Source of the DNA: Eremochloa ophiuroides
Lineage: Eukaryota; Streptophyta; Magnoliopsida; Poales; Poaceae
DNA length: 64,000 nt
Direction: 5' to 3'
NCBI GenBank assembly: GCA_038502445.1
Contig: JAHLJS010000007.1
Location: 5,401,723 to 5,465,722 of the forward strand
Part shown: positions 42,933 through 54,423 of the stretch, in pieces
How the letters are laid out: every line of letters starts with the position of its first letter
How positions within the stretch are numbered: position 1 is the first letter of the stretch
Position numbers and translations under genes: made by a program
Notes under the pieces: generated by a model
Database searches by the model: none
Told to the model about the DNA's origin: nothing
What the model saw: only the letters and a program-made list of their open reading frames with translations

Positions 42933-43482
42933 TGGGTATCCTCGATGAAGCACCAACCCTGCGTGGTGCTTGCCCGGTGGCAGGGAAAGAGAGGGAGCTC
43001 AGACGAGACGACGACCCGTGACTGGCAGTCAGTCGTCGCCGTACTGCCTTGCCGCGTACTCCTACAGTATTGTGCGATGAATCCGTGCAGGGGTAGCTGT
43101 ATCTGGATGGCGATTGCATCATCTCGTGATTTGCAATAATCGTCTGTTCGAGGCGTACGAAGTAGGATTATGGGAGCGCCCAAACTGCAGTGCAGGTGTG
43201 GGGGGCTAGCTACCCCACTCGGGCTAGTATGGCAGACGCCCTCCCCTGCCGCACTAGCCGCCACAGAGATTGACGAGGCAGCAGCTGGTGCACTATTACA
43301 CATGCTAGCGCAGCGAGCTGCAAGGAGCGCTTGGGGATGGACTCTTCGTCTCTTCCTATCTATATAAATGGAAGTTAGCTTGGCCAGGTCCTCCAGGGCC
43401 TCCTACGTCCACATCTCATCCAAGTTCCAGGCGCCTCAAGTCCACACCAAGCTTCTCACAAACAGCCCAGCCCTCGCCAAGC
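42933..43482 (+). promoter_or_regulatory. Upstream region of the NBS-LRR gene (repeated module) with TATA box
   Basis: This stretch holds the module seen in five other places in the window (GAGCTCAGACGAGACGACGA, CAGTCAGTCGTCGCCGTACT, TACAGTATTGTGCGATGAAT, GGAGCGCCCAAACTGCAGTG, GCTAGCGCAGCGAGCTGCA). A TATATAAA box follows at 43361-43368, implying transcription from about 43395 and a leader of about 90 bases. The CACTA element abuts its left edge, so any control sequence farther upstream is now 23 kb away. Confidence 0.7.
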
Positions 43483-46400
43483 ATGGCAAACCTGGTGACG
43501 GGCGCGATGGGCAACCTCGTCCCCGAGCTCTATGAGCTGCTCAAGAAAGAGTACAAGCTGCAGACTAGCGTGAAGAAGCGCATCAGCTCCCTCACAAAGG
43601 AGCTCGAGTGCGCCCAAGCTGCGCTCAACGAGGTGGCCGAGCTGCCGTGGGACCAAGTCAACAAGCAGGTCCAGCTCTGGGCGCGGGAGGTCAGGGAGGC
43701 ATCCTACGATATGGAGGACGTCCTTGACACCTTCCTTGTGCGCGTCCAGGGCCCTGATTCCCCCAAGCAAGAGGAGAGCTTCCTCGAACGCCTCATGAAA
43801 TTTGTCAATTTCTTCAAGACCAGCAAGAAACGCCGCCAGATCGGTGGTGATGTGGAGGACATCATGACTCGCCTCCAAGAGGTGACAAAGCGATGTCGCA
43901 GGTACAAGGTCCACGATATCGTGGACAGGCCAACCAAATCATCACCTATTGATCCTCGTCTACACGCCATGTACAACAAAGTCCAGGACCTTGTTGGCAT
44001 CGATGAGTCAAGAGCTGAGCTCATATCCAAGCTGCAGCCCCTGCAGCGGGATGGCTCATCAAACCGAAAGATGAAGATAGTATCAGTTGTTGGAGTTGGT
44101 GGGCTAGGCAAGACCACTCTTGCAAAGGTTGTTTATGATGAGCTTAAAGGGGATTTCGATTGTGGGGCCTTTGTGTCGGTTGGCAGGAATCCTGATTTGC
44201 AGAAAGTCTTACAGATGATTCTCGTTGCCCTTGATAAGGAAAAATACCAGAAGTTTAATTTTGCTGTGTTGCAAGATATTACTCAATTCATTGATGAACT
44301 CCGAGCGTTCCTGCATGGCAACAAAAGGTATGCAAAATCATCCACTCGGCTTAAAGGTCCTCGTTGTTATACTGTTTTAATGTTGTCTTAAACCAATCAT
44401 TAAACCTTTTTGTTTATGAGTATTTCTTTGAAATATAATAATATAGATAAAAAGTGTACTGTTGCTTTGTTCATATAAGATGTTTTACATAATAAAAAAA
44501 ATGTAGTATTTAAAATTTTATTCTGCAGACCATGCCTTTCTCTAAAAACTTCACTTATGTGTGATATTTGGGAGAAGTTTCCCTTCCTAGATATTGGCAT
44601 GCTCTTCTGTTTTCCAAACCGTATCTCTGTTTAAAATTACTATATTTGTGACGTCGGGGGTTAGGAGTAATCATTTTCCTGTCACGTAAATTCATTTTAT
44701 CAATCCATTATGTAGATAACTTGACTATTAATCAAAGGCTTTTAAATCTTGCAATGTTAGGTACCTTATTGTTATTGATGACATATGGGAGATACCATCT
44801 TGGGAACAAATCAAATTGGCAATTGGTAACGATAACAGTTGTGGAGCTAGAATAGTTATAACTTCTCGCAACCAAGAAGTTGCTGAAACAGCTGATGAAG
44901 TTTACAAGCTACAACCACTTCCAGATGATATCTCTAGAGAGTTATTCTTTACAAGAATACGTGGTTATGAAGGAAAATTGGTTGATAGTAAGCAAGATGA
45001 GATCACTATTAAATTTCTAAAGAGATGTGCTGGCATACCGCTAGCTATTATCACTATGGCTAGTTTATTGGCGGGTAAACCAAGGCAGAAATGGGGTGAG
45101 CTATATAGGTCTATTGGTTTTAGGAGTGAAGATAACCAATCACATAACACTATGAGGATAGTATCCTTTAGCTACTATGATCTTCCTGCGCATCTAAGGA
45201 CATGCTTGTTATATCTTAGTGCATTTCCAGAAGATTCCTTTATCTCAAAACAGACATTGGTTTGGATGTGGGTTGCTGAGGGATTTGTCAAGAAGAAAGA
45301 TGGCATGAGCTTATTTGAAACTGGAGAGGGTTACTTCCATGACCTCGTAAACAGAAGCATGCTCGAGGCGGTAGAGTCTTGCGATGATATTTGGATCATC
45401 GATGGTTGCCGTATCCATGATATGGTGCTTGACTTCATTCGTTCCATGTTGCACCAAGAAAATTTCTTTAGTGTAGTATTAGGCAATGAACAAGGCACAC
45501 CACCATTAGAGAGCAATAATGTGCTGCGTAGGTTAGCCTGCCATAATAGGACCATGGGGCACGGTCGTGTTCCGGGTGCTGATTTGAAAATGGAAAAGGT
45601 GAGGTCCTTGTTTGCCATCCGGTGTGGTATTGAGTTGGACATATTTCATGGATTCACACTTCTACGTGTGCTAGTTATAGAGAATAATAGGGATGCAGGA
45701 GAGCACAGATTCTTCGATTTTCGATCTGAACACGTCAGACATCTACTTCACCTGAGGTTTCTCAGTATAAGTGGAACATCTATCGAGAGGACCCCAGAAG
45801 AAGTAGGTTGTCTTAGGTTCCTGCAGACGCTGGACTTGGACAAATCATCTCTTAAAGAGTTCCCGTCTCCAGGGAGCTTGCCGGAACAATTGGTGCGCCT
45901 GTGCCTTAATTGCGATGGCATCTTCTGCAGTAGTGGTGGCGCCATGAGTTGGTTGACAAGGCTGACCTCCTTGGAGGAACTCTCACTGACTTTAGAGGAA
46001 GCTGATGGGGCCACCGTAAGGGATTTCTGGGAATGTGTAGGCCATTTGAACAAGCTCGAGCACCTAACAGTTGCTATTTTTGCCGACAATAATGTAAAAG
46101 TCTCTGTCCTCCCGAGCCGTCTACGGCACCTTGCAGTACCTGTACTCCTTCAGGAAGCCCTGAAGCTGCCATCATGCGTCAATGCTTCGTGTGTTCCTAA
46201 CCTCTCCCACCTGGAGATGAATGTGGCTGACCTGGATGAGCATGACCTGAAGATGCTTGGAACGTTACCGGAGCTCCGTTTTCTTTCCCTAGAACTGTGG
46301 GCCTCAGCCAAAGTAAGCAGCGCCGTGGTCGTCATTGACAAGGACGCTGCAGAAGTCTACTTCCCCAGGCTGCGGTGCTGCAAGCTGTGGAACGCGATGG

Positions 46401-46756
46401 TCTCGTGCTACGCCAACGAAGAGGACAAGAGCATTTCTTTTCACGTGTGGGGTCTTGGAGAATTCCACAGGGAGACAATAACCATGCCCTCTATTTCTGT
46501 GGATAAGTCACAGAGACCCAACACCGGGACAACTGGAGGTGGAGCACCTTGCAATCGCTTCATGCCGTGCCTCGAGGTGCTTCGTATTTATGACGGGTAT
46601 AATAACTTGATCTGGGACGATTACATCCCCGGATTCGAGTACGCCTTTCCTTCGCTCCGGGAGATCCGCGCTACTATACGAAATAACAAGATAAGGGCAG
46701 CGATAAGGAGTGCAGCCGAAGCCCATCCCAACCGTCCTGCGTTTCGTAAATGGTAG
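43483..46756 (+). CDS. CC-NBS-LRR (CNL) disease resistance protein, Pik-2/RGA-like, two exons
   Basis: Exons 43483-44327 and 44761-46756 join in frame (AG|G phase; GTATGC donor, TGTTAG acceptor) to give 946 residues. The N-terminal Rx-type coiled coil (about 1-140) contains an EDVID-like MEDVLDTFLVR. NB-ARC motifs follow: P-loop GVGGLGKTT (about 203), kinase-2 YLIVIDDIWE at the start of exon 2, RNBS-B ARIVITSRN, GLPL-type CAGIPLAIITMAS (about 372), RNBS-D CLLYLSAFPEDSF, and an MHD-type RIHDMVLDF (about 500). LRRs fill the rest (for example LRFLQTLDLDKSSLKEFP). The protein is an intracellular receptor family member that senses pathogen effectors and triggers defence. All key motifs look intact and no integrated HMA domain is seen. 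The intron position before kinase-2 is shared by many grass CNLs. The recognised pathogen cannot be told. Confidence 0.93.
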
Positions 46757-47895
46757 TTCTTCAGAAGAGAGAAGAGGTAATAAAAAATATCCATCCCGTT
46801 TTTTTATTACCTATATACAGTACGTAATATAGTTTAATCTCACCAAATTACTTGAATTAATGTCCATCTCTCTCCCCCTCTCGTCATACCAGATATATCC
46901 AGCATTCACGAAGGCTGCGCGCGGCGGCGGCGACCTCCTGCATCCCTGTCGCCCGTCGCATCTCCCAGCGACGGCTTCTATCGACCGCAGCTCCACACCC
47001 TCCCCCCGACCTGCTGGCACGGCTTCTCCTTCCCTGTCGTCGTCACCAGCATCTTCGGCAACGGAAGCGGCGGCGCCTCCTCCTCGCCGGCCACGGGCCA
47101 CTGCCCTGCATGCATCATCTCCGGCAACGACGCCCTCTCGGCCGGGCCATCCTTTCACTACAGACGGCAGGCTCCATGGCACCGGGCTAACCGCGGCGGC
47201 AGTCACACCCATCGGCTTTGCATATTCACGGCAAGCAGCTGTTCCTGTGACCGACCTCCGTGGACTCGTGCAGATCCGGTGTAGCTGCACGATGAGATGC
47301 TCCCCGCCGTCATGTCTGCCAAGATTCAAACTATTTTTGTTTTAATGTGCGACCTCTTGCAGCACCACCGTCCAGCAGCCTGCCTGTCCCATCTCTTCGG
47401 CAACGGAAGCAGCGCCTCCCGCCTCCTCGGCTCCTCCTCGCAGGCCACGGACCACTATCCTTCATCTCTGGCAACGGTGCCCTGTCTGGCAACCCTTCCC
47501 CTACCGACGACTGAAACAGTGTTGCTGGATGAGATGTTCCCCACATGTCTGCCAGGATTCATACGATTTTTTTTTATGTGCGAGCTGCGGAGCTCCCATG
47601 GTTTTTATACAAGATGATTTTCTAATGATTTCTGTATGTACATGGTCATTACTTTGTTTGGAATGCTTTGACGCTGTGAATATGTGACGATTTCACCGAA
47701 CATAAGTACCTGACTATGAAATCTTATAATTTTAATTGCTACTCAACTATGTGATTTTGTACTTCACCTATTACTAGTTGCAAAATCCGACTTGGCTCCA
47801 TTCATGCCTCGCTTTCGTAGGGCTTTGGATGCCTTATAGGTCGAGGAGCTGTACCTTCATGGCCGCTACTGCTTCAGCTTTCCACTGTGCCGTGG
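46757..47895. other. 3' flank of the resistance gene with a diverged GC-rich duplication
   Basis: Two diverged units share TCTTCGGCAACGGAAGC (47052 and 47394), GCCACGG.CCACT, and a GATGAGATG.TCCCC...ATGTCTGCCA segment (47292 and 47528) followed by a T-rich string and ATGTGCGA. Frames here (for example 46860-47345) are Ser/Pro/Ala-rich and lack domains. Part is probably 3' untranslated or transposon-derived. 47640-47895 shows nothing. Confidence 0.5.
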
Positions 47896-50023
47896 TGAAA
47901 GGACCGGATTGGCTAGAGGGGGGGAGGGGGTTGAATAACCAATAATACCAATTTCAAATTTAATGTCGCTACACACAAGCTAGACAAGAGGTTAGTAATA
48001 AAAGCAAGCGAGACAAAGCGTAGCACTACCTCTAACTAGCCAAGCACCCTAACAAGTCTAATGCACAAGATAACACACAACGACAAAGGCCTACACCACC
48101 GGACTAAGGGTGTAGGTAACAACCTAGCGCAAAGACCAACTACCCTCGATCCTATGGGGATGGCACCAACTATCGAAAGTGAGGAACCGATAAGGTTATA
48201 CCTTTGGGCTTGTAGAAGTGTGAACTCGATGCCTTGAAGTCCCCAATCACCAATGGAAGAAGCCAATCAAGAAATTCGGAAATCCAATTGACAATCAATA
48301 CACTCACTCGATGGTGAGAAAGAGATGAACACCGGATTTTTTACCGAGGTTCACGTGATCGCCGTCACACTACTCCTCATTGTGGCACTGTTCTTCCTTG
48401 GTGGATTGCGAGCTAGGCTTCACACGCCAATCCCTCACCGGGAGCCGCTCACCAACACAAGAGAAGTGGCTATGCAACCACGAGAGATTTCACTAGCGTC
48501 GGTTTTGGCGCTCCGCCGGGGAATCAACCGCAAACCCCTCACAACCAACGGTGTGGCCTCGAACAATCACCAATCGAGCTCAACACCGAATCCTCCGCAA
48601 GCCGCTAGGAGCACGGCAAGACTCCAAGAGAATAAGATCATGACTTGGCTTGCTCTCAAGTGCTCTAGAATGCAAATCACAGCGATGAATGCACTTGAGA
48701 TCAACTCACACACTTGATTGATCAAGAGATGCAAAGGAGTGAGAGTGGGAGGCTTGAGAGTTCTCACAAAGAGTATGAATGAATCAAATGTGCAAGAGTG
48801 AGAGAGGGTCACCTCAGGAGACCTAGAGTGGAGTATAAATACCCCAAACCGCTCTCAAAGCCGTTACCCACTGCAAAACACTCGTTAACCACTTTTACTG
48901 GGCGTCGGACAGAACCGTCGGACTGTCCGACGCTCAGCCCGTCGGACTAAACAGCAACGTCCGACGCTCCGATCGCTGCCACATGTCTCACTGCGTTTAA
49001 CCTCAGCCGATCGATTCAAACGGTAACCACTCGCACCACTTTTCAACCACTACGTCGGACGGTCCGACGCAGGCCGTCGGACAAACGTCCGACGCTCGCC
49101 ACTCTTCTGCCAGCCAGAGACCGAACGTTCCCAACCGTCGGACGCGGAAACAGATTAGTCCGATGCAGGCCGTCGGACGAAAACTCGCTGTCCGACGCCT
49201 CGCCGGGCTATGCCACGGCGCGCTCTCGCCACTGCCAGTTCACGCACGGCGCGCTCGTTCGCGCTCGCCAACCGTCGGACTGTCAGCCCACGGTCCGACG
49301 CTCTCAGAAACGCTGTCCGACGCTCACCAGAGCACACCGTCGGACGAAACGAATTAGTCCGACGCTTCGGTGAGAAGTGTCCGACTCTCACAGTCAGCTC
49401 CGCTCAGTGTGAAGGCCGTCGGACACGACCAATGGTCCGACGCCAAAACTTCACACAATGTCCGACGCTCAGTGTCTCTCTGTTAACACTCAGAGGACCG
49501 TCAGACACAATACATTGGTCGGACGCCCTCGCACAACGGCGTCCGACGCTCAAAACTTAGCCGATTTTAACTCGGTTTCGCGTCCCTTGTTTCTAGGTGC
49601 TAACACTCACGGATGTGAACACTTGTGCACAGTGTGTTAGTATTTTCAAAATATTTTTCAAGGGATTCACTAAGTCACTTTGTCTCTAGGGCTTGAGTTA
49701 GAATTTATGCACATAAAATGCAACCTAGAGCACTTGAAGGTAATCCAAACCTTGATCTCCCCTTAATAGTCGGCTATCTATCCTAAATGAGAACACACCC
49801 TCTATGGTGTCTTGTTCTCCCAAAGGAAATGGCCTATGGGGTTATACCTTAGCCTTGAATTCACTTGATCACCTTCCAAGCTCCATGGTAGGCCTTCCTT
49901 GATCAACACCATCAATCTTTAGGCTCTATTCCATGGAATGACCAACCTATCTTGCCATCCACTTAGACAATAGGGTTAGTCCTTAGAATGTCATTAATTA
50001 CCAAAACCAAACTAGGGCTTTCA
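47896..50023 (-). repeat. Left LTR (3' LTR) of the second copia element
   Basis: 2,128 bp, starting TGAAAGGACC and ending GGGCTTTCA on the plus strand. It includes an expanded G-run (GAGGGGGGGGAGGGGG-like) near the start, a plus-strand TATAAATA at 48834-48841 and a GTCCGACG array at about 48905-49550. Confidence 0.92.
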
Positions 50024-50037
50024 ATCTCCCCCTTTTT

Positions 50038-51205
50038 GGTAATTGATGACATCCCGTACAAAGATAAGAGTTAAAGTTTAAGTTTTGAACTTGTGCACTT
50101 GTCCAAGCATTTTATCATGTTTTTGGAATGGACAATTACACAAATTTGGTTTGGTGGCTATTTAGCTCCCCCTACATATGTGCATGAGTTTGGATTTGAA
50201 GCTTGCACATATGCATAATTAGAGAGTAAATTCCCACCAAAGTGTGTGCTAGGATGGTTAGAATAAACTTTTGAAGCGTGATACCGATTGAAAACAATCC
50301 AATAGAAGAATTGATCTAAAAAATGAGACCTTCTCATCGAAGTTGCGGAATCTCCATCCTTTAGCACTTGGTAACTAGATGATCACAAAACTCAAGGGTA
50401 CCTCGTGAGATCAATAATAAAGCTCCGTACCACTTGAAATAACACTAATTGAAGAACCAACTATCTAGCTACTTTCAATGCATGCTAGTTGTCAAGTTTT
50501 CAATCAATACTTAGACTAGCAAGCACCACTCAAGAACAAGGCAATTGAATTTAAGAACATATGCAAATGCAACAAACATATGTAAGTGCACAATTCAAAT
50601 GCATTCAACCAAGTTCATGAGTTTACTCCCCCTTAAGGTGAGCTTCTTAAGTAAAGGTTTTGAATCCTTTACTTTGGCCTATTGCTCTCCCATCATTGGC
50701 CTTAATGATGGTTCATTGCAAAGCTTAAGTATTCTCCCCCTTGTTATCATGTTTCTTATCTTTGTTCTTCTCCCCCTTGGCATCAAGTACCACAAAAGGG
50801 TCAAATTAGGTTGGGTAGAGATACTTTTAGTCAAATTTGGTTCAAACTATCAAATGAGCATAAGTTTCTTAACTCGGTTTGAACTAAGACAAGCTTCTTC
50901 ACGCCTCATGGGGTTATCTTGCCTATGTTGAGTTGAGATCTTAGGTGCACATTTGAACTAGTTTTAACCTAGGTAAGCAATCCCATGAACGAGCCATATG
51001 CCATCACTAGTACAAATAAGCAAGCAAGCTATAGTGATACCATATGAGCTTTAAAAATGTTTTGGGCTTTCAATGCATGTCCTAGAAGATAAACAAGATA
51101 TGCCTACATGATCTAGACAATACCTATTATAGGATGATGCGAATGACAATCAATTGTACCTTGGCTTGAAGGAGAGGCAATGACATAAGATCTTCATGAA
51201 GCTTC
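50038..51205 (-). other. Noncoding spacer between pol and 3' LTR
   Basis: About 1.2 kb, AT-rich, no env-like frame. It parallels the spacer of the first copia element and keeps short common phrases such as TAGCTCCCCCTACATATGTG. Confidence 0.7.
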
Positions 51206-54200
51206 TCAACACATGTTGGAGTAATCAAGTATATTCAATTCACTCCTCAATTTGCAAAATCTAGCTTCATCTAGTGGTTTGGTGAAGATGTCGGCTAGTT
51301 GATCTTCGGTGCCAACACTAGTGATCTCAATGTCTCCCTTTGATTGATGATCCCTTATGAAGTGATGTCTCACATCAATGTGCTTTGTCCTTGAATGTTG
51401 TACCGGGTTGGTGGTGATCTTCACCGCACTTTCATTGTCACAAAGCAACGGGATCTTGTTGAATTTCAGCCCATAATCCTTCAAAGTTTGCTTCATCCAT
51501 AATATTTGTGCACAACAACTCCCCGCACTAATGTATTCGGCTTCGGCGGTAGAGAGTGCAACACTATTTTGCTTCTTGGATGACCATGAGACAAGTGATC
51601 TTCCTAGGAATTGACATGTGCCGGAGGTGCTTTTCCTATCAATCTTGCATCCAGCATAGTCCGCATCGGCATACCCAATTAATGTGAAATTAGAGCCCTT
51701 GGGATACCATAAGCCAATGTTTGGTGTGGTCTTCAAATACCTCAAGATCCTCTTGGTAGCTTTCAAGTGACTTTCCCTTGGAGAGGCTTGATATCTTGCA
51801 CACATGCACACACTAAACATGACATCCGGCCTTGAAGCGGTCACATAGAGTAGGCTTCCAATCATAGACCGATATTGCTTTTGATCAACCAAGTTTTCAT
51901 CTTCATCCGGCTCTAAGCTTCCACTTGTACCCATTGGAGTAGAGATTGCCTTGGCATTTTGCAACCCAAATTTCTTCACCATGTCTTTGATGTATTTGCT
52001 TTGACTAACAAAGGTGCCATGTTTCAATTGTTTGATTTGCAATCCAAGAAAGTAGCTTAGCTCTCCTACCATAGACATCTCAAATTCTTTAGCCATCATT
52101 TCACCAAATTCTTCACAAAATGCTTGACTTGTTGAACCGAAGATAATGTCATCCACATAGATTTGCATGATGAATAGATCATCTCCTATCTTCTTAGTGA
52201 AGAGAGTGGTATCAACCTTTCCCATCTTGAATCCCTTGGAGAGGAGAAAATTTCTCAACCTCTCATACCAAGCCCTTGGTGCTTGTTTCAATCCATAGAG
52301 TGCCTTCTTGAGCTTATAGACATGATCGGGTTTCTTGTCATCTTCAAATCCAGGTGGTTGTTCAACAAATACCAACTCATTGATATAGCCATTGAGAAAT
52401 GCACTTTTGACGTCCATTTGATAGAGTTTGATGTTGTGTGCACAAGCATAAGCTAGAAGAATCCTTATTGCTTCCAATCTTGCAACCGGAGCATAAGTTT
52501 CACCAAAGTCCAATCCTTCCACTTGAGAGTATCCTTGTGCCACTAATCTTGCTTTGTTCCTTACAACTATGCCATCTTGATCTTGCTTGTTTCTAAATAC
52601 CCATTTGGTACCAATGACATTGTAGTTGCTTGGTCTCTCTACCAATTCCCATACCTCATTCCTTTGAAAGTTGTTCAATTCTTCGTGCATTGCATTAACC
52701 CAATCTTCATCCATGAGAGCCTTTTCAATGTTTGTTGGCTCCACTTGTGAAACAAAAGAGTAGTGTTCACTAAATGATGCCACTCTAGATCTTGTTTGAA
52801 CACCTTTGCTTATATCCTCAACAATTTGGTCTAGCGGATGATCCTTGGCAATGTGTGTAGGTTGTAAAATGTGAGATGAGCTTGCATCTTGAGTTGAAAC
52901 ATGGTTTTGACTAGTGTCTTGAGATTGATCTTGTTGTTCACTTGAGTTGGCTTGATCTTGATCTTCATCTTGATTCACTTGCACTATTGGAGGGATGGCT
53001 TCATCTTCATCTTCTACTCGCCTTGGCCTAATGTCGCCAATATCCATATTCTTCATAGCACTAACCAATGGAGCACCTTTGACATCTTCAAGATTCTCTT
53101 TCTCATTTTGTGATCCATCAGTCTCATCAAACTCAACATCATGTACCTCTTCAACAATACCATGAGTCAAATTCCATACACGATATGCCTTGCTAGAAAT
53201 GGAGTATCCAAGTAGAAATCCCTCATCACACTTCTTTTCAAACTTTCCCAATCTTGTGCCCTTTTTCAATATATAGCACTTGCATCCAAATACTCGAAAG
53301 TATGCAATATTGGGCTTTCTTCCATTCAAGAGTTCATAAGGGGTCTTCTTGAGTAGTGGGTGACAATATAACCGGTTACTACAATAGCAAGCGGTATTGA
53401 TTGCTTCCGCCCAAAATTCGTCGCTTACATTGTACTCACTTAACATGGATCTTGCCATATCAATCAAGGTTCTATTCTTTCTTTCCACAAGTCTATTTGA
53501 TTGAGGAGTGTACTTGGCCGAGAATTGATGCTTGATACCCATATCATCACATAGCTCATCAACTCTTGTGTTCTTGAATTCACTTCCATTATCACTCCTA
53601 ACTTGCTTGACCGTTGAGTCAAATTCATTTTCACTTCTCTTGATGAAAGTCTTGAAGATCTCATAGACTTCACTCTTATCAACAAGAAAGAATACCCAAG
53701 TGAATCTTGAGAAGTCATCCACTATCACAAAGCCATATTTTCTTCTTCCAATACTTGCATAAGTGGTTGGACCAAACAAGTCCATGTGCAATAGCTCAAG
53801 TGGTCTTGATGTGCTCATCATTCCTTTCTTAGGATGAGTGTTTCCAACTTGCTTTCCAAATTGACAAGCACTACACAATCTATCCTTCTCAAAGTGAACA
53901 TCTTTCAAGCCTCTAACCATGTCATGCTTCACAAGCCTATCAAGTTGCCTCATTCCAACATGTCCAAGCCTTCTATGCCATAACCAACCAAGACTAGATT
54001 TTGAGATTAGGCATGAGGAGAGTTGAGCTTGACTATCATTGAAGTCCACTAAGTAGAGATTCCCATATCTAAAGCCTTTGAAGATGAGATTGGATCCATC
54101 AATACTAACAATTTTAACATCATCAATTCCAAAGATGCACTTGAACCCGAGATCACATAGTTGGGCAACTGACAATAAGTTGAAGTTGAGAGATTCCACT

Positions 54201-54379
54201 AGCAATACATTTGAGATACTCAAGTCATTTGAGATTGCAATTCTTCCCAAGCCTTTCACTTTGCCTTTGCCATTATCACCAAATGTGATGGAGTCAAATT
54301 CTTGAGAGCCACTAGGATTGATTGACTTGAACATACTTGCTTCTCCGGTCATGTGTTGAGTGCATCCACTATAAAGCAC
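51206..54379 (-). CDS. copia pol polyprotein, long and open but with altered protease active site
   Basis: 1,057 codons run without a stop. Order: protease-like LYSGCTQHMTG, GAG-pre-integrase (HRRLGHVGMRQ, CSACQFGK), integrase core (LLHMDLFGPT, VRSDNGSEF, YTPQSNRLVERKNRT), reverse transcriptase (YQMDVKSAFLNG, YVDDIIFGS) and RNase H (DADYAGCKIDRKSTSG, ALSTAEAEYI, CDNESAVKI, TKHIDVRHHFIRDH). At the protease site the normal Asp of DSG is Tyr (codon 54371-54373). Polyprotein processing should therefore fail unless supplied in trans. All other catalytic residues visible to me are kept. The first Met-like codon is GTG, so pol is presumably expressed by fusion with gag. Confidence 0.93.
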   Translation of the reverse strand: MLYSGCTQHMTGEASMFKSINPSGSQEFDSITFGDNGKGKVKGLGRIAISNDLSISNVLLVESLNFNLLSVAQLCDLGFKCIFGIDDVKIVSIDGSNLIFKGFRYGNLYLVDFNDSQAQLSSCLISKSSLGWLWHRRLGHVGMRQLDRLVKHDMVRGLKDVHFEKDRLCSACQFGKQVGNTHPKKGMMSTSRPLELLHMDLFGPTTYASIGRRKYGFVIVDDFSRFTWVFFLVDKSEVYEIFKTFIKRSENEFDSTVKQVRSDNGSEFKNTRVDELCDDMGIKHQFSAKYTPQSNRLVERKNRTLIDMARSMLSEYNVSDEFWAEAINTACYCSNRLYCHPLLKKTPYELLNGRKPNIAYFRVFGCKCYILKKGTRLGKFEKKCDEGFLLGYSISSKAYRVWNLTHGIVEEVHDVEFDETDGSQNEKENLEDVKGAPLVSAMKNMDIGDIRPRRVEDEDEAIPPIVQVNQDEDQDQANSSEQQDQSQDTSQNHVSTQDASSSHILQPTHIAKDHPLDQIVEDISKGVQTRSRVASFSEHYSFVSQVEPTNIEKALMDEDWVNAMHEELNNFQRNEVWELVERPSNYNVIGTKWVFRNKQDQDGIVVRNKARLVAQGYSQVEGLDFGETYAPVARLEAIRILLAYACAHNIKLYQMDVKSAFLNGYINELVFVEQPPGFEDDKKPDHVYKLKKALYGLKQAPRAWYERLRNFLLSKGFKMGKVDTTLFTKKIGDDLFIMQIYVDDIIFGSTSQAFCEEFGEMMAKEFEMSMVGELSYFLGLQIKQLKHGTFVSQSKYIKDMVKKFGLQNAKAISTPMGTSGSLEPDEDENLVDQKQYRSMIGSLLYVTASRPDVMFSVCMCARYQASPRESHLKATKRILRYLKTTPNIGLWYPKGSNFTLIGYADADYAGCKIDRKSTSGTCQFLGRSLVSWSSKKQNSVALSTAEAEYISAGSCCAQILWMKQTLKDYGLKFNKIPLLCDNESAVKITTNPVQHSRTKHIDVRHHFIRDHQSKGDIEITSVGTEDQLADIFTKPLDEARFCKLRSELNILDYSNMC

Positions 54380-54423
54380 CCAATGCCCTCCTCCGGCCTT
54401 GTAATTTACCTACAATTGAGAGA

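Noticed and set aside
46860..47345. 161-codon frame downstream of the resistance gene
   Set aside because: Ser/Pro/Ala-rich, opposite-strand frame equally long, and the DNA is a diverged duplication without domain content.
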